Below, one piece after another: positions 10,366 to 22,918 of a DNA stretch of 64,000 nucleotides. The notes under the pieces are model-generated. The model saw only the letters and a list, made by a program, of their open reading frames with translations, was not told where the DNA came from and made no database searches. The position numbers were made by a program, and so were the translations under genes. The DNA comes from Epichloe hybrida (Eukaryota > Ascomycota > Sordariomycetes > Hypocreales > Clavicipitaceae): positions 2,294,001 to 2,358,000 of the forward strand of contig JAFEKR010000008.1 of assembly GCA_019022495.1 (NCBI GenBank), read 5' to 3'. Position 1 is the stretch's first letter. Every line of letters starts with the position of its first letter.

Positions 10366-13300
10366 TCAACCAGACCCGACATACACGGGCATGCCGTACA
10401 CCACCACTGCCGCAGCATTCAAGTACCTGAATTTGCAGGCATCTCGAGCCTTGGCCACAGCTTCCGGCAACGACGACGACGACGAGGCTCCCTCGCTGCC
10501 GCTGTGCGAGGCATGAACGTCTCCTTCTCCGCCTACGCCTCCTTTATCTTGGGCCTTGCCTTTGCCCTTGCCACCGGCCCCCTTCTTCTTGTCCTCTTCT
10601 CCAAACGTGCCCGGCGCAAACAGACCCCATTCTTCAAAGGTTCTCCCTGCAAAGCGATCAATGTCTCGATCCGTCACGTCCCATAGCGTCCCGACGACTG
10701 CTGGACACCCAGCCAGCATGTAATTCCAGACGGGGCCGTGGCATTCGAATTCTCCCGCTTCCGTGAGCGATGCCGAGCTGCACCCCATGAGAAACGTGGC
10801 CGGCTTGCACTTGTCCAGGCGCCGGATCGTCTTGCCGCGTACGTACTGTGCGCCGCTGCCGTGGCCAAAGTACAGCAGAATCTCGGACTTGGCGAGGGCT
10901 TCTTCGAATTCGGTTTCGCTCGGGCTCCTGTTGACCATGCCGTTCCAGCTCGTGAGGGTCTTGAAAGAAGGCTGGAAGAAGTTCTGCGTGTTCTTGAGAT
11001 CCGACGACGGATTCAGAATGTAGGTTCCCGCATTTCGCGATACGTAGTGCCCGCCCCGTGCACCGGACGTGTTGCTCGGCAGATTGGATTGCGTAATGAG
11101 CTGCCGGAGGCATGCCAGAGATGGAACGCGCGATACCGCCAGTCCCTGCATGCAGGGCAACGACTCCCAGGGGAACGCGTGCAGACCCTTGTCCAGGACC
11201 AGTATCGTGTGGCTGCCCTCTTCTCTCTCCGACGACGCCGACTTGGCGGCTGAGTAGTAGCCTCGGAGAGCATCGTATGCCTCCACCACCATGGCGTCAA
11301 AGTCAATCTCGTCGTACGCGTTCCTCTCTCCGTGAAACTGAAGGATGTCAACGACAAAGTAGAGCAGGTCATTCAAAGCCTCATCGTAGTCGCAGTCAGG
11401 GTCCGCCGGATCACCGAGGCCAATGAAAAGGTCTAGGACTCGAGGGTCGAGATTGATGCCTTGTGCCTTGGTGGTGGTCCTTTTACCGCGCATCCGGTTT
11501 CGAGACGGAAGACCTCCGTCCAGGATTTGCTGGAAGCTCTTTTGGAAGCGAGCCAGCAGATCAGGCCGTCGCTGGTGTTGCGAAAAGATGCCCTTGAAAC
11601 CTCCCAGCCATGTCGTCTCGATTGTCAGAAGCAGATCCCTGAGCCTTGTATCCAGTGCCTCTCGCTCAGACCACCACTCGTTCCTCTCGCCCCTGGCAGA
11701 AAAGTCTCGCGCCGAATGACTGGTCTCGTTGGCGAGCCTGATGATGTCGAGGAGCTCCTCGCGGCCGTGCTCGAAATTGAACACTTCGGAATCGACATCG
11801 CGGCTGTTGGCACGCTCTAGTGGGAGCCGCAGGATGAAAGGGCTGTGCCCAGCCTGCAGCTTGGTGACGGAGAGGTCGTGGCGGTTGCCGCTCAGCGACA
11901 AGGAGATGACGGACCAGTTCTTGGGAAGCAGATCCACGTACGTCTTGTGAAACGTTGACAAATCCGGGGACATCCCTGTCGTCGTCGTGCCCCCAGTGAG
12001 CCCTACTGGCAGATGATTGCTTGTTGAGCCACTCGGGAATCTGACTCGGGGTCGTCCCGGAGACGACGGGGCCGTCAAGGTGTTTTGCTCGCGTGTCCAC
12101 GTAATGTTGCGGCCCAGATCGACTGCCACCGTGGCAAAGGCTGACGAGAGGACCGCCTTTGACTTGCCGGCCGTCGTTGCAGACAGGAGGATGATGGTGT
12201 TCTGCAACAGTGTGGAGAGACGGTGCACCATGGCACTATCGGAAACCGACAACGTAGACCCGTGCGCATTGATCAAGATATCCTGGGCTTGCCCGAGCGC
12301 ATCTGCAAAAGCCGGAGCGTTCTTGCACTTGACAGTCTTCTGGGCCGTGGTGCGTCCCCGTTTGGGCGGCGATGCGATGGGGCTGTTCTTGTTCTTGTCC
12401 AGGGATGCCCTGTCTGTGCCACAAGAGACTGCAGGGAACGAGATTGTGGAATCTTGCATGACAGAGAATACGGGATCCGATATCATCTGTTCCATGCTGT
12501 GACCAATGAGGGATGCAGCCGTCATGACCTGCTCTAGAGGAAGAGTTCCAAAGAGCTTCGGCAGCTCCTTGGCTTGTTCGAGGGTCGAGAGAGCCGACGT
12601 CCAGTCCTTCTTTTGAATATACCCTATTGCTCGTGACAGGAAAACAGCGGCAAGCAAGGATGATTGGTAAACGTCCTTGGGAAGCTGGCGGCAGTCATCA
12701 GGCGCCGGCGACTTGACCTTCGCCATGCCCTGTCGTTTGGCAACTCTTGCGACGGTGCTGGTAGAAGAAGTAGCCTTGGTCGCTTTGGTTGTCCTGCCGC
12801 CTCGGGTTCGGGGGGTTCTCGCTGACGCCGCCTTGGCTTTGGCTGTGTTACCTGCAGATGTGCCTTTGTCTGGCGAATTGCTGCTGCTGCTACAGCTCAG
12901 TAGACGTAAAGTGTCTTCTGCAATGGAGAAGAACTTGTCGGCATTCTCCTCCTGTCCCATTTCCGAATACATCTCGCCCAGCTTGCAGGCAAACTGAACT
13001 CGTGCTGAGCAAATATCACGGGGCATGTCGTCCTGGGCCGCCTCCAATACTTCGAGCGCTTTCGTAAGCCTTCCTGCTTTCAAATATATCGAACCAGTCC
13101 ATGCTGCGACTTGGGCACGATACAGCGACGATTGAGTGCTCTCAGCTATCTTGCGAGCAGATTCTGCGTAGTAGACCGTTTCTTGAAACATGCCAATATG
13201 AGCATATACCGATGAGATGTGTAAGAGACATCGCAGGAGCGGAGCTGCCAAACTCCAGAATCGAGGACCTGCCGTAAGGGTTTTCGGAGTCTTCATGTCG

Positions 13301-16300
13301 ATGCCTGTCATGGTGGTCTCCGAGATGCTTGAATCGACAACGCTCGAGGAAGCTGCCTCAAGTTTGGCCCAGTCATGGGACAAGGTGCGGACACCAGTCT
13401 TGATTGTTGCGAGAGCATCCTCAATGTTACCAGTCTGCAGGGAGACTGTTGATTGCATCAGGGCCGACATTGACAGCATCACATTCGCTTGAGCTCTAGA
13501 CTGAGCCCAGGTTGAGTAGGAGTCCCCGCAGATATCGTTTGCCTTTTGTATGCAGTCCGAACTGTTGAAGATTTAGTGCTCGTTAGGGGCCCAAATTGAA
13601 TCAAGAGGTAGTAGGTAGGTTTTACTCACGCTTCTTCCCAGCTACCGACACCCGCGAAGTATTCAGCCTGGGACAAGTAGAAATCGGCGACAACCCCTCG
13701 CGATACTCCTTCATTTTGGCTGAGCAGATCTTGAGATATGCCCAAGGCTTCAGAAGCTTGCGTGAATCTGCCAATGTTGACATACTGTTTGGCTAAATGG
13801 CTGTGACCCAGAACTAGGCCATCCTGGAACGAGCCCGAAGATTCTGCCACTGCTCTGGACAGGGCAACTGTCAACTCCAGAATGGCGATTTGAAGCTGGG
13901 CTTCACCACGCAATTCCGCAAGATCCCTCAATGCTTGCAAAAAGTCAATCAGTATTTCAGGGTTATCAATCCTGGCGTAGAGATCCTCTTTGGATTCGCA
14001 GCTAGTAAGCATCGATCTCCAGGACGTGATGTTCTCGCCAATGACCGAAGCGGGAAAAGTATCTTGGCTGTTGACCAAAGCAACCATGGAGGAGTGATAT
14101 GCCTGCAGATGAGGGATAAACTGTGACAGGCTGCTATCCTCTGCTTTGTCTTTCTTCTGAAGCTGTTCAACAACCTGGCCCAAACTTTCCGAGATTGCTT
14201 CCACTTGCTCCTCTTCTCCAATATTCTGATAGAGTAGGTGAAGTAAAACTCGAAATCGTCGGACAGGATACTTTTCGGGTGTGTATATTCGAAGCAAGGC
14301 CGCGGGACTGGGATCATGAAGGCGGAGAACCTGTCCAGGGGAGGACAGCTCTGCGCTAAGGTGCATGAGATGCTCGAGTACGGCTGCACGCTCTTGTTCG
14401 GGAAGGAAGAAAGTCCAGTCGTTCCAAGACTTGTCCAGCTTTGCAATTGAGCGCAAAGTACGCGATAGTGATGAGGCTTTCTCGGTCGTTGCCCATGCAA
14501 GGGGCGGCGAAAGTGTCGTCAGAGCTGTTGCAACGTCCGAGAGGACACCATCTTCTGCCATGTTGGTACAGATAGACCGCAGAGTTCCGACTGCGTCTTC
14601 ACTTCGGCCCGCTCCTTTACAGAGATCGGCAAAGAGTTCCAGTTTCATTGATAGCTGTGCCTTCTCTTTGTCAACAGATGACCGCCCCTTCACGCTGTCA
14701 ATCGAGCGACTCAAGGATTGAAGAAGCTGCTTGTTGAGATCCTTGGGCCGATCTTTCATCTTGCGCAACTCCATGAACCTGGAAAAATACAGAGCCGATA
14801 TCTTGACATGATATGTCCCAAGCTGCTCCGCTCTGGCGGATGACATCGATGCATCACATACAGAGTCAAGCAGGCTGGCGCAGTTCTGAAGAACGTCATC
14901 CATCTGCTGCCACTCGATTCCTCCGGTCGTGATCTCAGATTTCACAACCATGAGGGTGGCATCCAGTGTTTGGTTAATTGACTGCATAATCGCCTGCCTT
15001 CGCTGATCAAATTGTAGCATTTGCTTTGCTGGGGCATCCTTGCCGGGTGCGATGCCCATCCATCGCCGGACAAAGCGCGGATACTGCAGAAGAAAGGCTT
15101 TCAACAAAGTGCTGGTTGTCTTGCAAAGTGGTTTGGAATCACTCTTTGGGTCCAACTCTCTCATCAACAGACCAACAACAGATCGTCTCACGGCTGAGAG
15201 ACTTTCGAGAAGCTCGTTGAGTTCGCTGACGGTGCCACTCAAGCTACCGCCTAAGCTGTCTGTGACTTCTTGTATTGATTGCTCGATGCCCGGATCCACA
15301 TCTGGTTTCTTCAAAGCTGATGCTAGAATTCGAGCAGAAACGGAACAAATGAGGACGACTGAGTCGGATTCCTCGCAAAGCGAAGCTTTGAGGCTTTCGA
15401 ACCAGCAGCAAGCTCCGTCGTACTGCCGAGCCGCATGAGCCATGGACCCCAAAACTTGATAAATGATGGAAAGCGGGGATTTGGACGAGGTGGATGGTTC
15501 ATGCTTGTTGAGGCGGATGATCTGCATAAGCGCGTCGTATGCCGCCGCGAGCGTCTGGTAAAGCATTTTGTCGTCGGCTTTGAACCGCCTTGCGAAGGCA
15601 CGGACACAGCGACTGAAGGGGGCCAATACATCATCATCAATATTACCCTGATGACCTGCCAGTTTCCACCACCTCAACTGAGTGCGGAAAGATAAAGACT
15701 GGAGCTCGAAAGCGACAAGCGGGCTGGGACTCAACCTAGACTCCGTGGCCACCAAATCTTCCTGGATAGAGATGCTCGGTAACATTGACAAAAGGGCCTG
15801 GGATACAGAGGCCAGCTGACGAGAAGCCTTTTGGGTCTGCTTGTCTCCGCCATCGGCCAACTTGAGCAATAACACAACTGGACTTGAAGGGGTCTTTTCC
15901 AGTAGCTGGGGTAACAACGCCTCGATATGCGCCGCCTTTTTCGTGGCACAGACAAGCTTGAGTACTTGGCTTTGCAGAGTAGTGATGATTGGAAGCGTGG
16001 CTTTGGAAATGTCTCCTTTGAACTCGAGCAAACTTGCGATTTCTGCGGCAGCGGTTGTTTTCTCGGATGGCGCCAACTTGGTCGTCTTGGAACTTTCTAT
16101 GCGTGCTGCTGGCTCGAGTCGACGCTTTAGTATCCTCATTTCCTTCAGGGCTTGATCGTGTAGATTCAGAGATAGGAGTTTTCCGATGAATGCTGACATG
16201 CCGCTCTCTACCTGGAAGTCGTATTGGGGATCTTGAGCTGCGGATTTCATAGACCGAAGGCAAGCAAACGCCGTGCGCGCGCACTCCACAGCCGCCAGAC

Positions 16301-16793
16301 ATCCCGTCGAATGACCTGGTGTTGTAGGCTTTGGTTTGGACATGGAGACACTCGGCGAAGTTGCGACGCGGTTCAAAGTCCTTGGCTGCATTGGCGACAA
16401 AGGTGTTGAAAGCGAGCGACGCAATGTCCTCTTCGAATCTGTTCGGGGACCATTTTCGGTCAGTTTGCGAGGTGTTGATGGCGGAATAGGCTTCGCGGCC
16501 TCTGTGAGCGTTTTCAAAGTCGAATTGATGACACATGTAGCCAAGACTGTCCTGTCTCTGGCGCTGAGTTGCTCGTCGCGTGAAGCAGGTTTCTTTGTCG
16601 CGGTAGCGCTTTTCGCCTTTGATGTAGTAGTAGCGGATGTTGTTGGACGTGAAGCGGAAGTGGAAGCCGGAAAAGGGGTTTCTGTCTCAACGAGAAGTAA
16701 ATCCTTGAGAGTGACGACGGTAGCGGGTGTGCATGTCGCCGTGGAGGAGATGGCAGCCTTGACGGCGTCGGAAGATGCTTGTAACAAAGCCAT
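10366..16793 (-). CDS. bimB/ESP1: Separase (caspase-like cohesin protease)
   Basis: Role (known family): peptidase C50 cleaves the cohesin kleisin Scc1/Rad21 at anaphase and is held inactive by securin. Seen: exon 1 is 16793-13630 and exon 2 is 13561-10366. The 68-bp intron (13629-13562) has GTGAGT and CAACAG ends. Together they encode 2119 residues, close to other fungal and animal separases. The N-terminal three quarters is a long helical repeat region with no catalytic motif. The C-terminal protease domain has the catalytic dyad: H1955 in YFGHGSGAQY and C1982 in LMGCSSAS, 27 residues apart. Hydrophobic strands precede each, and VVGTLWDVTD follows. Both catalytic residues are intact, so it should be active. 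A low-complexity Lys/Gly and Ser insert lies near the C-terminus (about residues 2060-2090). It is head to head with a small membrane protein gene across 392 bp, so the two may share promoter DNA. Confidence 0.96.
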
Positions 16794-17185
16794 GTGGATT
16801 AGTATGTGATTAGTCTGTTAATCATGTCGTCGGGACGTGAAGTCGTAGGGGACCAGAAACGCCAAAAACGAGACAAAGAGATGCAACGAATGCCGAAATC
16901 CCCAAAATAAAGACGAAATGCAATTGTGTACGCAACACCAAAATGCTAGTACTACATGTGCAATATTGTTCGTCCGAGGTTTGGTGTTGAGATGCAAGCT
17001 GAATAACTGGTTAATGTGGGGCGGACCGTCGCGGTTGTCCAGGGCAACGCGGGTTGGTGATGTGGCTGTGGCTGTGGCTGTGGCCGTGGACGCGGCTCAA
17101 ATTGTCAAATTGATTTTACACCCGTCAACAACAAGTCTACATACGGAGAAAACGACGGCCGCCGCTGAGAAATCCAGCCTACAAT
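16794..17185. promoter_or_regulatory. Shared divergent promoter region
   Basis: These 392 bp separate the start codons of separase (minus) and the small membrane protein (plus). It includes a short GTGGCT repeat near 17060-17085. I see no clear TATA box. Inference: it carries promoters for both genes. Confidence 0.5.
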
Positions 17186-17882
17186 ATGACGACGGCTCGA
17201 CTTGCACTGCAAGCAGTATGCGCCGGTCGTGTGTGTCTCGGAGCGAGGATACCGATTCAACCATTACGGGCGATTCGCTTTTCGAGCTCTGGACCCGCGA
17301 CCATCGCCGACGCCGGATTTTGGACATCTTTGATTCCAAAGCCTTTTCGAAAAGAGAACCGCAAGATGAACAAAGGGAACAAGTCGAAAGAATGGAATCC
17401 GGCGACGTTCTTCATCATTATGTTCCTGTTCATTGGCTCCATGTCAATTCAAATGATTGCATTGCGAAACCAGTCTGACCGATACAACCGACAATCGACA
17501 GTCAGAATAGGACAGCTGCGTCAAGCCTTGATGAAGCTTCAGAATGGCGAAGAGGTCGATGTGGATAAGCTTCTGGGCAACGTTGATGAAGCTCAGAAGG
17601 AGATTGATTGGGAAGAAGGTGCGTACCACATGTGGAGACTAAAATTCGTATTCATATTTCAATTCGCTGACCTGAAATCTTGCAGTGTTGAAAGCCATGG
17701 AGAGAGACGAAGCTTCAAACCCGATTGAGCAAGGGACAGACAAGCCGAGACAGCCAGAGAATCAAAGGAAGACTGCGACGAAAAACCCACCTATAACGAA
17801 AGAGGTAGAAGAGGGCGAAGATGCAAGCGTAGAGTCTCCGGCAACCAAGTCAACCCCGGCAAATCTTGGCAGCTTCTTCTGA
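17186..17882 (+). CDS. Small single-pass membrane protein, probably mitochondrial, unknown function
   Basis: Seen: exon 1 is 17186-17618 and exon 2 is 17686-17882, with a 67-bp intron (GTGCGT donor, TTGCAG acceptor), giving 209 residues. The N-terminal 35 residues are rich in Arg, Ala and Ser and nearly free of acids, as in a mitochondrial presequence. A basic loop (residues 53-68) leads into one hydrophobic segment (about 72-93, FFIIMFLFIGSM). After it comes a heptad-like helix (about 95-135) and a disordered, charged tail rich in Lys, Glu, Thr and Pro. Known: proteins of this shape occur widely in filamentous fungi as a family without assigned function. From memory it resembles DUF5321, which I cannot verify here. 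Inference: an inner-membrane protein with a coiled-coil domain on one side. It ends only 59 bp from the convergent sirtuin gene. Confidence 0.85.
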
Positions 17883-17941
17883 CACCCTAAGATGTTCAAA
17901 TATATATATATATATATATCGCACTCATAAATGTACAGTAA

Positions 17942-19138
17942 TCAAGACAACATATCCTTGAAAACGGCCGAATTTGCAAGGGACGTTCTGATCGTTGGGG
18001 GGCGATGAGAGCCGGCGCCGGATTCTCTCAACTGTGAGACAAGGGCTGGCAGTAACACATCTGTTGATAATTCGACTCGCACTGCGCCTTCGCCTCTCTG
18101 CTGAGGGTCCACATCGGCAAAGAAGCTATCCTCTCCTCTAACGCCACCCATATTGACTATGGCGATGGGCATCCCACGGTCCTTTGCCCGTTTGGCCAGC
18201 CGCCACGCAGAGTACGTTGCAAGAGACGTGCCGAGAACAAGCAGCCTGCCGGAATTGTCGATGGCATCCTCTGCAGCGGTTTTGACATGGGTTGCGATGC
18301 TCTCTCCAAACATGACCACAGCAGGTTTGAGCACACCAGCAGTGCTGGGCATGGCCCATGCTCCGTCGGAGTCGACCTGAACGACATGCCGTTGGCCGTT
18401 GGCATCATCTGGAGGATCTGACAGACATTTTGGACACGGCGGATATCTAAAGGTCGTGTATGGAGCCTCGGGCAAATCAACGTCGCCGTCAGGGTTGGCT
18501 TTCAGGCCTTTGAACCTTCGTTCCTCCGTACTCTCGGTGTCCAAAGCGCCAGAAGCCATGGCCTCTTCCAGAAGCGCCGCCCAACGAGGATTGAGGCGCG
18601 ACAATTCTTGCTGGAACACATGCCGAGGATATTCTGTCCGGCAGCTGGTGCAGACTGTGGATCTCAGATAGCCATGTAGCTCGAGGGACGGTATCCGTGG
18701 ATGGGCGTTTGGATGGAATGAATCAACATTCTGTGTAATCACGCTGCTAACCAAGCCCAAGTCCCCCAAGTCTCTGATGGCGTAGTGACCCGAATTCGGC
18801 AGTGCCTTGTGAAGAGAAGACCAGCCAAGAAAGCTACGGGCCCAGTACCTCTTACGGGCCTCGTGATTGCTAGTGAATTCATAGTGATAAATCGGGCGGT
18901 AAGACTTGTTGACTCTGTACGTGCCCTTGACCCCTCGGTAGTCAGCTAGCCCAGAGGCGACAGATAATCCTGCTCCGGTGAGAACGATGGTCGAGTCGGG
19001 GAGATTGCCGGGGGGCGGAGACTGGAAGAAGTTGAGCAAGGCTGAGAGACCACCTTGGAGGGTTGTAGCAGTGGAGGGGATGATGGTAGGAGATGCAAGT
19101 ATGTCCGTGTACGGAATACGCATAAGCGGTTTCCTCAT
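17942..19138 (-). CDS. Sir2-family NAD-dependent deacylase (SIRT4-like, class II)
   Basis: Role (known family): sirtuins remove acyl groups from lysines using NAD+. The class II branch is usually mitochondrial. Seen: a single exon of 398 residues. The NAD-binding motif GAGLSVASGLADYRG is at residues 55-69, with ADYR where most sirtuins have PDFR, as in SIRT4-like proteins. TQNVDSFH is at 135-142 and the catalytic His is H155 in LELHGYL. A zinc site is formed by C163-x2-C166 and C235-x2-C238. The spacing between the pairs (68 residues) is long, with an acidic insert near 205-225. VVMFGESI and LVLGTSL, typical late Rossmann motifs, follow. All expected catalytic and zinc residues are present. 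The start is the first ATG of the frame. I see no strong targeting sequence, so location is inferred from the family. It is divergent from the Mmt-type transporter. Confidence 0.93.
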   Translation of the reverse strand: MRKPLMRIPYTDILASPTIIPSTATTLQGGLSALLNFFQSPPPGNLPDSTIVLTGAGLSVASGLADYRGVKGTYRVNKSYRPIYHYEFTSNHEARKRYWARSFLGWSSLHKALPNSGHYAIRDLGDLGLVSSVITQNVDSFHPNAHPRIPSLELHGYLRSTVCTSCRTEYPRHVFQQELSRLNPRWAALLEEAMASGALDTESTEERRFKGLKANPDGDVDLPEAPYTTFRYPPCPKCLSDPPDDANGQRHVVQVDSDGAWAMPSTAGVLKPAVVMFGESIATHVKTAAEDAIDNSGRLLVLGTSLATYSAWRLAKRAKDRGMPIAIVNMGGVRGEDSFFADVDPQQRGEGAVRVELSTDVLLPALVSQLRESGAGSHRPPTIRTSLANSAVFKDMLS

Positions 19139-19849
19139 TGAAAGAGAGTATTTGCAAAGTGGCTGATAAGGGCCACCGCATCTACTTTACAGGGTTGACT
19201 TATTATTCACATGTAGAAATGGTGATATCAAAGACCCCAAGAGTGATGAGGTTTGTTTGTCTCCACATTTTCGGGGATGGAATGGAGAACGTCAACGAAC
19301 GATCTTTTAAAAGTGCAGCTGCAACTAAGCCTAAAACGGAAGCGGGTATCTTTTACACGTGTTTCTCGAGACAGAAGTTATTACTTTACGGAGTCGTCAT
19401 CGAAGGGCGGTCCCTGAGCCGAGCTAACTCGACAAGGTGCTCGAGCAACTTGACTCCGTGCGCCGAGGTTGCATCAGCCCATGCAGCATCTATTCCCGAC
19501 CGGTTCACGCCGTTCTCGCTCCTCACAACAACCTCCCTCTCTGACTTTTTGACCAACAATTTCTCCCTCGCAGACTCAGAGGCGGCTTCTCCCACAGTCA
19601 CTCAACCTCACTGCGCCCTGGCTCAATGTCGTCACATGAGCGATAAGAGAGGAGATAAGAGGATAAGAGATAAGCGGGTTTACGTCTCCGCTGTGCGCTG
19701 TGCGGCTGTGCGCCGCCCCCTCCTAGTAGGACCTAGACTCTGCAGAGACGAGAGGCAACAGGCAAACAGGCAAACAGGCAGGAAGGAGCCTTCAACGAGC
19801 GCCGAGTCAAGCACCGTCTGAGACTCATTCAATTCATCAACTTCATTGC
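19139..19849. promoter_or_regulatory. Divergent promoter region between sirtuin and metal transporter
   Basis: These 711 bp lie between two outward-facing start codons. They contain a direct repeat of GGCAAACA/GCAAACAG near 19757-19780 and a GATAAGAGA-type repeat at about 19641-19675 (GATAAGAG four times), which resembles GATA-factor sites. That is suggestive only. A plus-strand open frame of 227 codons spans it but shows no protein-like features. Confidence 0.45.
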
Positions 19850-21710
19850 ATGTCTCCTCAGGTCCGCCGCTCCACTGGCCTGGCCGTGCGGTGCGCGTCT
19901 GGGGTGGCGGCCACAAGCGTGACAACGTCGTCGGCTCATGCAGCGGGGGTGACGCCGTCGCCCACCAACGGCAGCAACGGCACCAATGGCCGCTGCGTGC
20001 GCCGAGGAGGGCATGGACGGGTCAACGGCACCAATGGCAGCTCGCACGCCTCTGCTGCCTCTGCTGCCTCTGCTGCCTCCGCTGTAACTGCTGCAACTGC
20101 AACTTTGAGTGGTCGCACGAGCTGCAGCCGCTTGGGACGCTTGGGACTCCTGAGGACACATCAACCTTCACGACCATCCTCGTCGCTTCGCTCGCAGGCA
20201 CGTCGTATAATAACACTGAGCCTGTCTCCTGCCTCCTCTGCTCCATTCTCGACGTCGCCCTTTTCTACCCGCGCTTGCTTTTCCACCGCCGCCGTCTACA
20301 GCTCCTCCACCTCCCTGTCTCATCTGGCCTCCTCGCCCTCGCCTTCGTCTTCTCCGTCTTCTCCGTCTTCTTCGACGACTCCCGATCTCGGCTCCAATAT
20401 TGCCAGCGTCCGTTGCGTATTGCTTCATCTGGCCCCAGTGCGTAGCCGCATCCGTACGCTGCCTGCTATCATGGGGTCTGCGCTGAAGCAGACTCGCGAC
20501 CACGGCGACCATGGCCACGGTCACAGTCACTCTGGCCATGGTCATCATCACCATCATCATGACAACACATACCTCACCTCGGCCAATACAAGCGACCCGG
20601 GAGTGCGCATAACACGCCTTGGCCTGTTGTCCAACTTGGGAATGGCAATTGCAAAGTTTATCGGTGGATGGGCTTTCAATTCGAGATCCATGACAGCAGA
20701 CGCTTGGCATAGTATTGCAGATCTCACCTCGGACATTTTGACCCTGGCGACGCTATCATGGAGCTTGAAGCGACCAAGCGATCGGTTTCCAATGGGGTTT
20801 GGCAAGGTTGAGAGCTTGGGATCACTGGGTGTATCAGGCATGCTGCTGGTCGGTGGCTTCTACATGGGCTGGGAGAGCGCAATCAGCTTGTACGGCCACT
20901 TCAACCCTGAAGGAGCGCACCACATTTTTGAGCACATCGGCCACGGCCACAGCCATTCTCACAGCCCTGTCGACCTTGGCATCCCGAATATCCATGCTGT
21001 GTGGTTGGCCGCGGGCACCATTTTAATCAAGGAATGGCTGTATCATGCGAGTACGTCATTCCATCTCATTCAACCAACGTGGATGAATCACTTATTAACA
21101 CTCTCTCCTCTTGTCAGCGATGAAGGTTGCGCTAGAACGCAAGTCGTCGGTATTGGCCTCGAATGCGGTTCATCATCGAGTCGACAGCCTGACGGGCATT
21201 GTCACGCTAGCTGCTATTCTGGGTGCTAACGTCTTCGAACACGCTGCCTGGTTAGATCCGGTGGGCGGGCTTCTCATTTCCATCATGGTTGTGAACGCAG
21301 GATACGAGAACACCAAGGAAGCACTGTACGAGCTAGCAGACCGCAGCCTCGACGACGAGGTGAAGAAGTCGGTCAGAAAGCAAGCTCACCGCGCACTGGC
21401 CAACGTAAGCGAGGGTCACGAGGCAGAGCTACGTGATGTCAGCGGCATCAAGTCTGGGCAAAACTACCTCGTTGACCTCGAGCTGGCTGTGCCCGGAGCA
21501 TGGACAGTCAACGACGTGAAGGATGTGGAGGACGCAGTGCGCTTGCAGATTGGCAGCAAAGTGCGTGGAGTGAGAAGGCTCCGTGTGCGGTTCGTGTCCC
21601 GCGACGAGCCGGTGAAGGAAAAGTGGGATGAGTTCATTGCTGGGTCAGAAGCTCTTCAGAAGCCCGAGGGTCAAGAGGAAGAGGAAGAAGAAGGGGGGGG
21701 GCAGCAATAG
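19850..21710 (+). CDS. Cation diffusion facilitator, Mmt1/2-type (mitochondrial iron/zinc transporter)
   Basis: Role (known family): CDF proteins are dimeric metal/proton antiporters, and Mmt-type members sit in the mitochondrial membrane. Seen: exons 19850-21050 and 21118-21710 with a 67-bp intron (GTACGT, TGTCAG), 597 residues. The first 200 or so residues are low-complexity Ala/Ser/Thr-rich with many Arg, consistent with a long targeting region. A His-rich loop (DHGHGHSHSGHG and a run of six His, about residues 215-235) may sense metal. The transmembrane domain carries both halves of the transport site: H287-x3-D291 in DAWHSIADLTSD (TM2) and H419-x3-D423 in HHRVDSLTG (TM5), the latter just after the intron. 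A second His-rich loop (GHGHSHSHS) lies between TM4 and TM5. A cytosolic C-terminal domain and an acidic, Gln-ending tail follow. The metal (Fe, Zn or Mn) cannot be read from sequence. Confidence 0.92.
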
Positions 21711-22248
21711 ACATTAGAGCTGGTTGAATCCTGCATTGGCATGGTATATGGCAGATGGGCTGGAGAGCACGTGGGATAAAAATACTGGTGCAATAGCGAG
21801 GGAGGCTAGGAAACAAGTCGTTGTATGCTGGCCGCATCAGTCTGTCCCAACATTGACATGAGCGTAGAGCCATGTCATGTCGCATTGGCGTGCCTGACCG
21901 ATGGGCCGAGTCTCCAACAGATGTCGTCACAACAAGACAAAAAAAGTTGGCAATTCCTATCATCTCATTCATTGAATGAAGTACCCCGCCACAACCCCGC
22001 CACAACCCCCGCCCCGTTTGTTGCCTTTTTTTCCCTTCTGATATTACGACAACCCGCATGAAGTGACGCATGATCCGTATGTATTGAGGATATTTTCTTT
22101 CAATCCAACACCTTGTGATGCTGAGAATCCCGAGTCCTCCTGACCTTGTCCATGAACCTGGGCTATTATATTAATAACCTACGAACTACTACCCTTGGCA
22201 CCTCACCTCGACGTCGCAGCTAATATAAGCCAGCAAACCTCGCAAAAA
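21711..22248. other. Intergenic, 3' flank of transporter and promoter of xylulokinase
   Basis: No gene is seen. A tandem CCGCCACAACC repeat (two copies) lies at about 21989-22008, and T-rich DNA at 22026-22033. Confidence 0.5.
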
Positions 22249-22883
22249 ATGGGCGACGACAACGGTCCCTTGTATCTGGGCCTTGACCTGTCTACGCAGC
22301 AATTAAAAGGTTATGCATTGCCTCGTCTCCTATTCACCATGACGCATTTTCATAAACTGACGGTTGGGGGGGGGGGGGGGGTTTTTTTGCGCCCTGATAA
22401 ACAGCCATTGTTGTCGACTCGGAGCTCAAGACTGTCGCGCAGTCCAAGGTCGATTTCGACGGCGACTTTGGGCGCGACTACGGGATCCGAAAGGGCGTGC
22501 TTGTCCGCGACGAGACGGGCGAGGTGTTTGCCCCCGTGGCCATGTGGATGGAGGCGCTGGACCTTGTGCTGGAGCGGCTGTGCCGCGAGATGCCCGTCCC
22601 CGTCCCCGTGAGCCGGATCCGCGGCGTGGGCGGATCGGGCCAGCAGCACGGGAGCGTCTTCTGGGGCAGCCGCGCCGAGGAACTGCTGCGCGGCCTGGAT
22701 CCCGGGAGGCGCCTGGTCGAGCAGTTGTCGGGGGCGCTGGCGCACGAGTGGTCGCCGAACTGGCAGGATCAGAGCACGCAGGAGGAGTGTGATGCGTTTG
22801 ACGCCGCGTTGGGCGGCAGGGAGAAGCTGGCCGAGGTCACGGGGAGTGGTGCCCATCATGTGAGTTTGCAAAATTTCCATTGA

Positions 22884-22918
<35 letters not shown>

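Noticed and set aside
19138..19821. Plus-strand open frame of 227 codons between the sirtuin and the transporter
   Set aside because: It starts on the sirtuin start codon region, has no motif or plausible composition, and fills what should be a divergent promoter.
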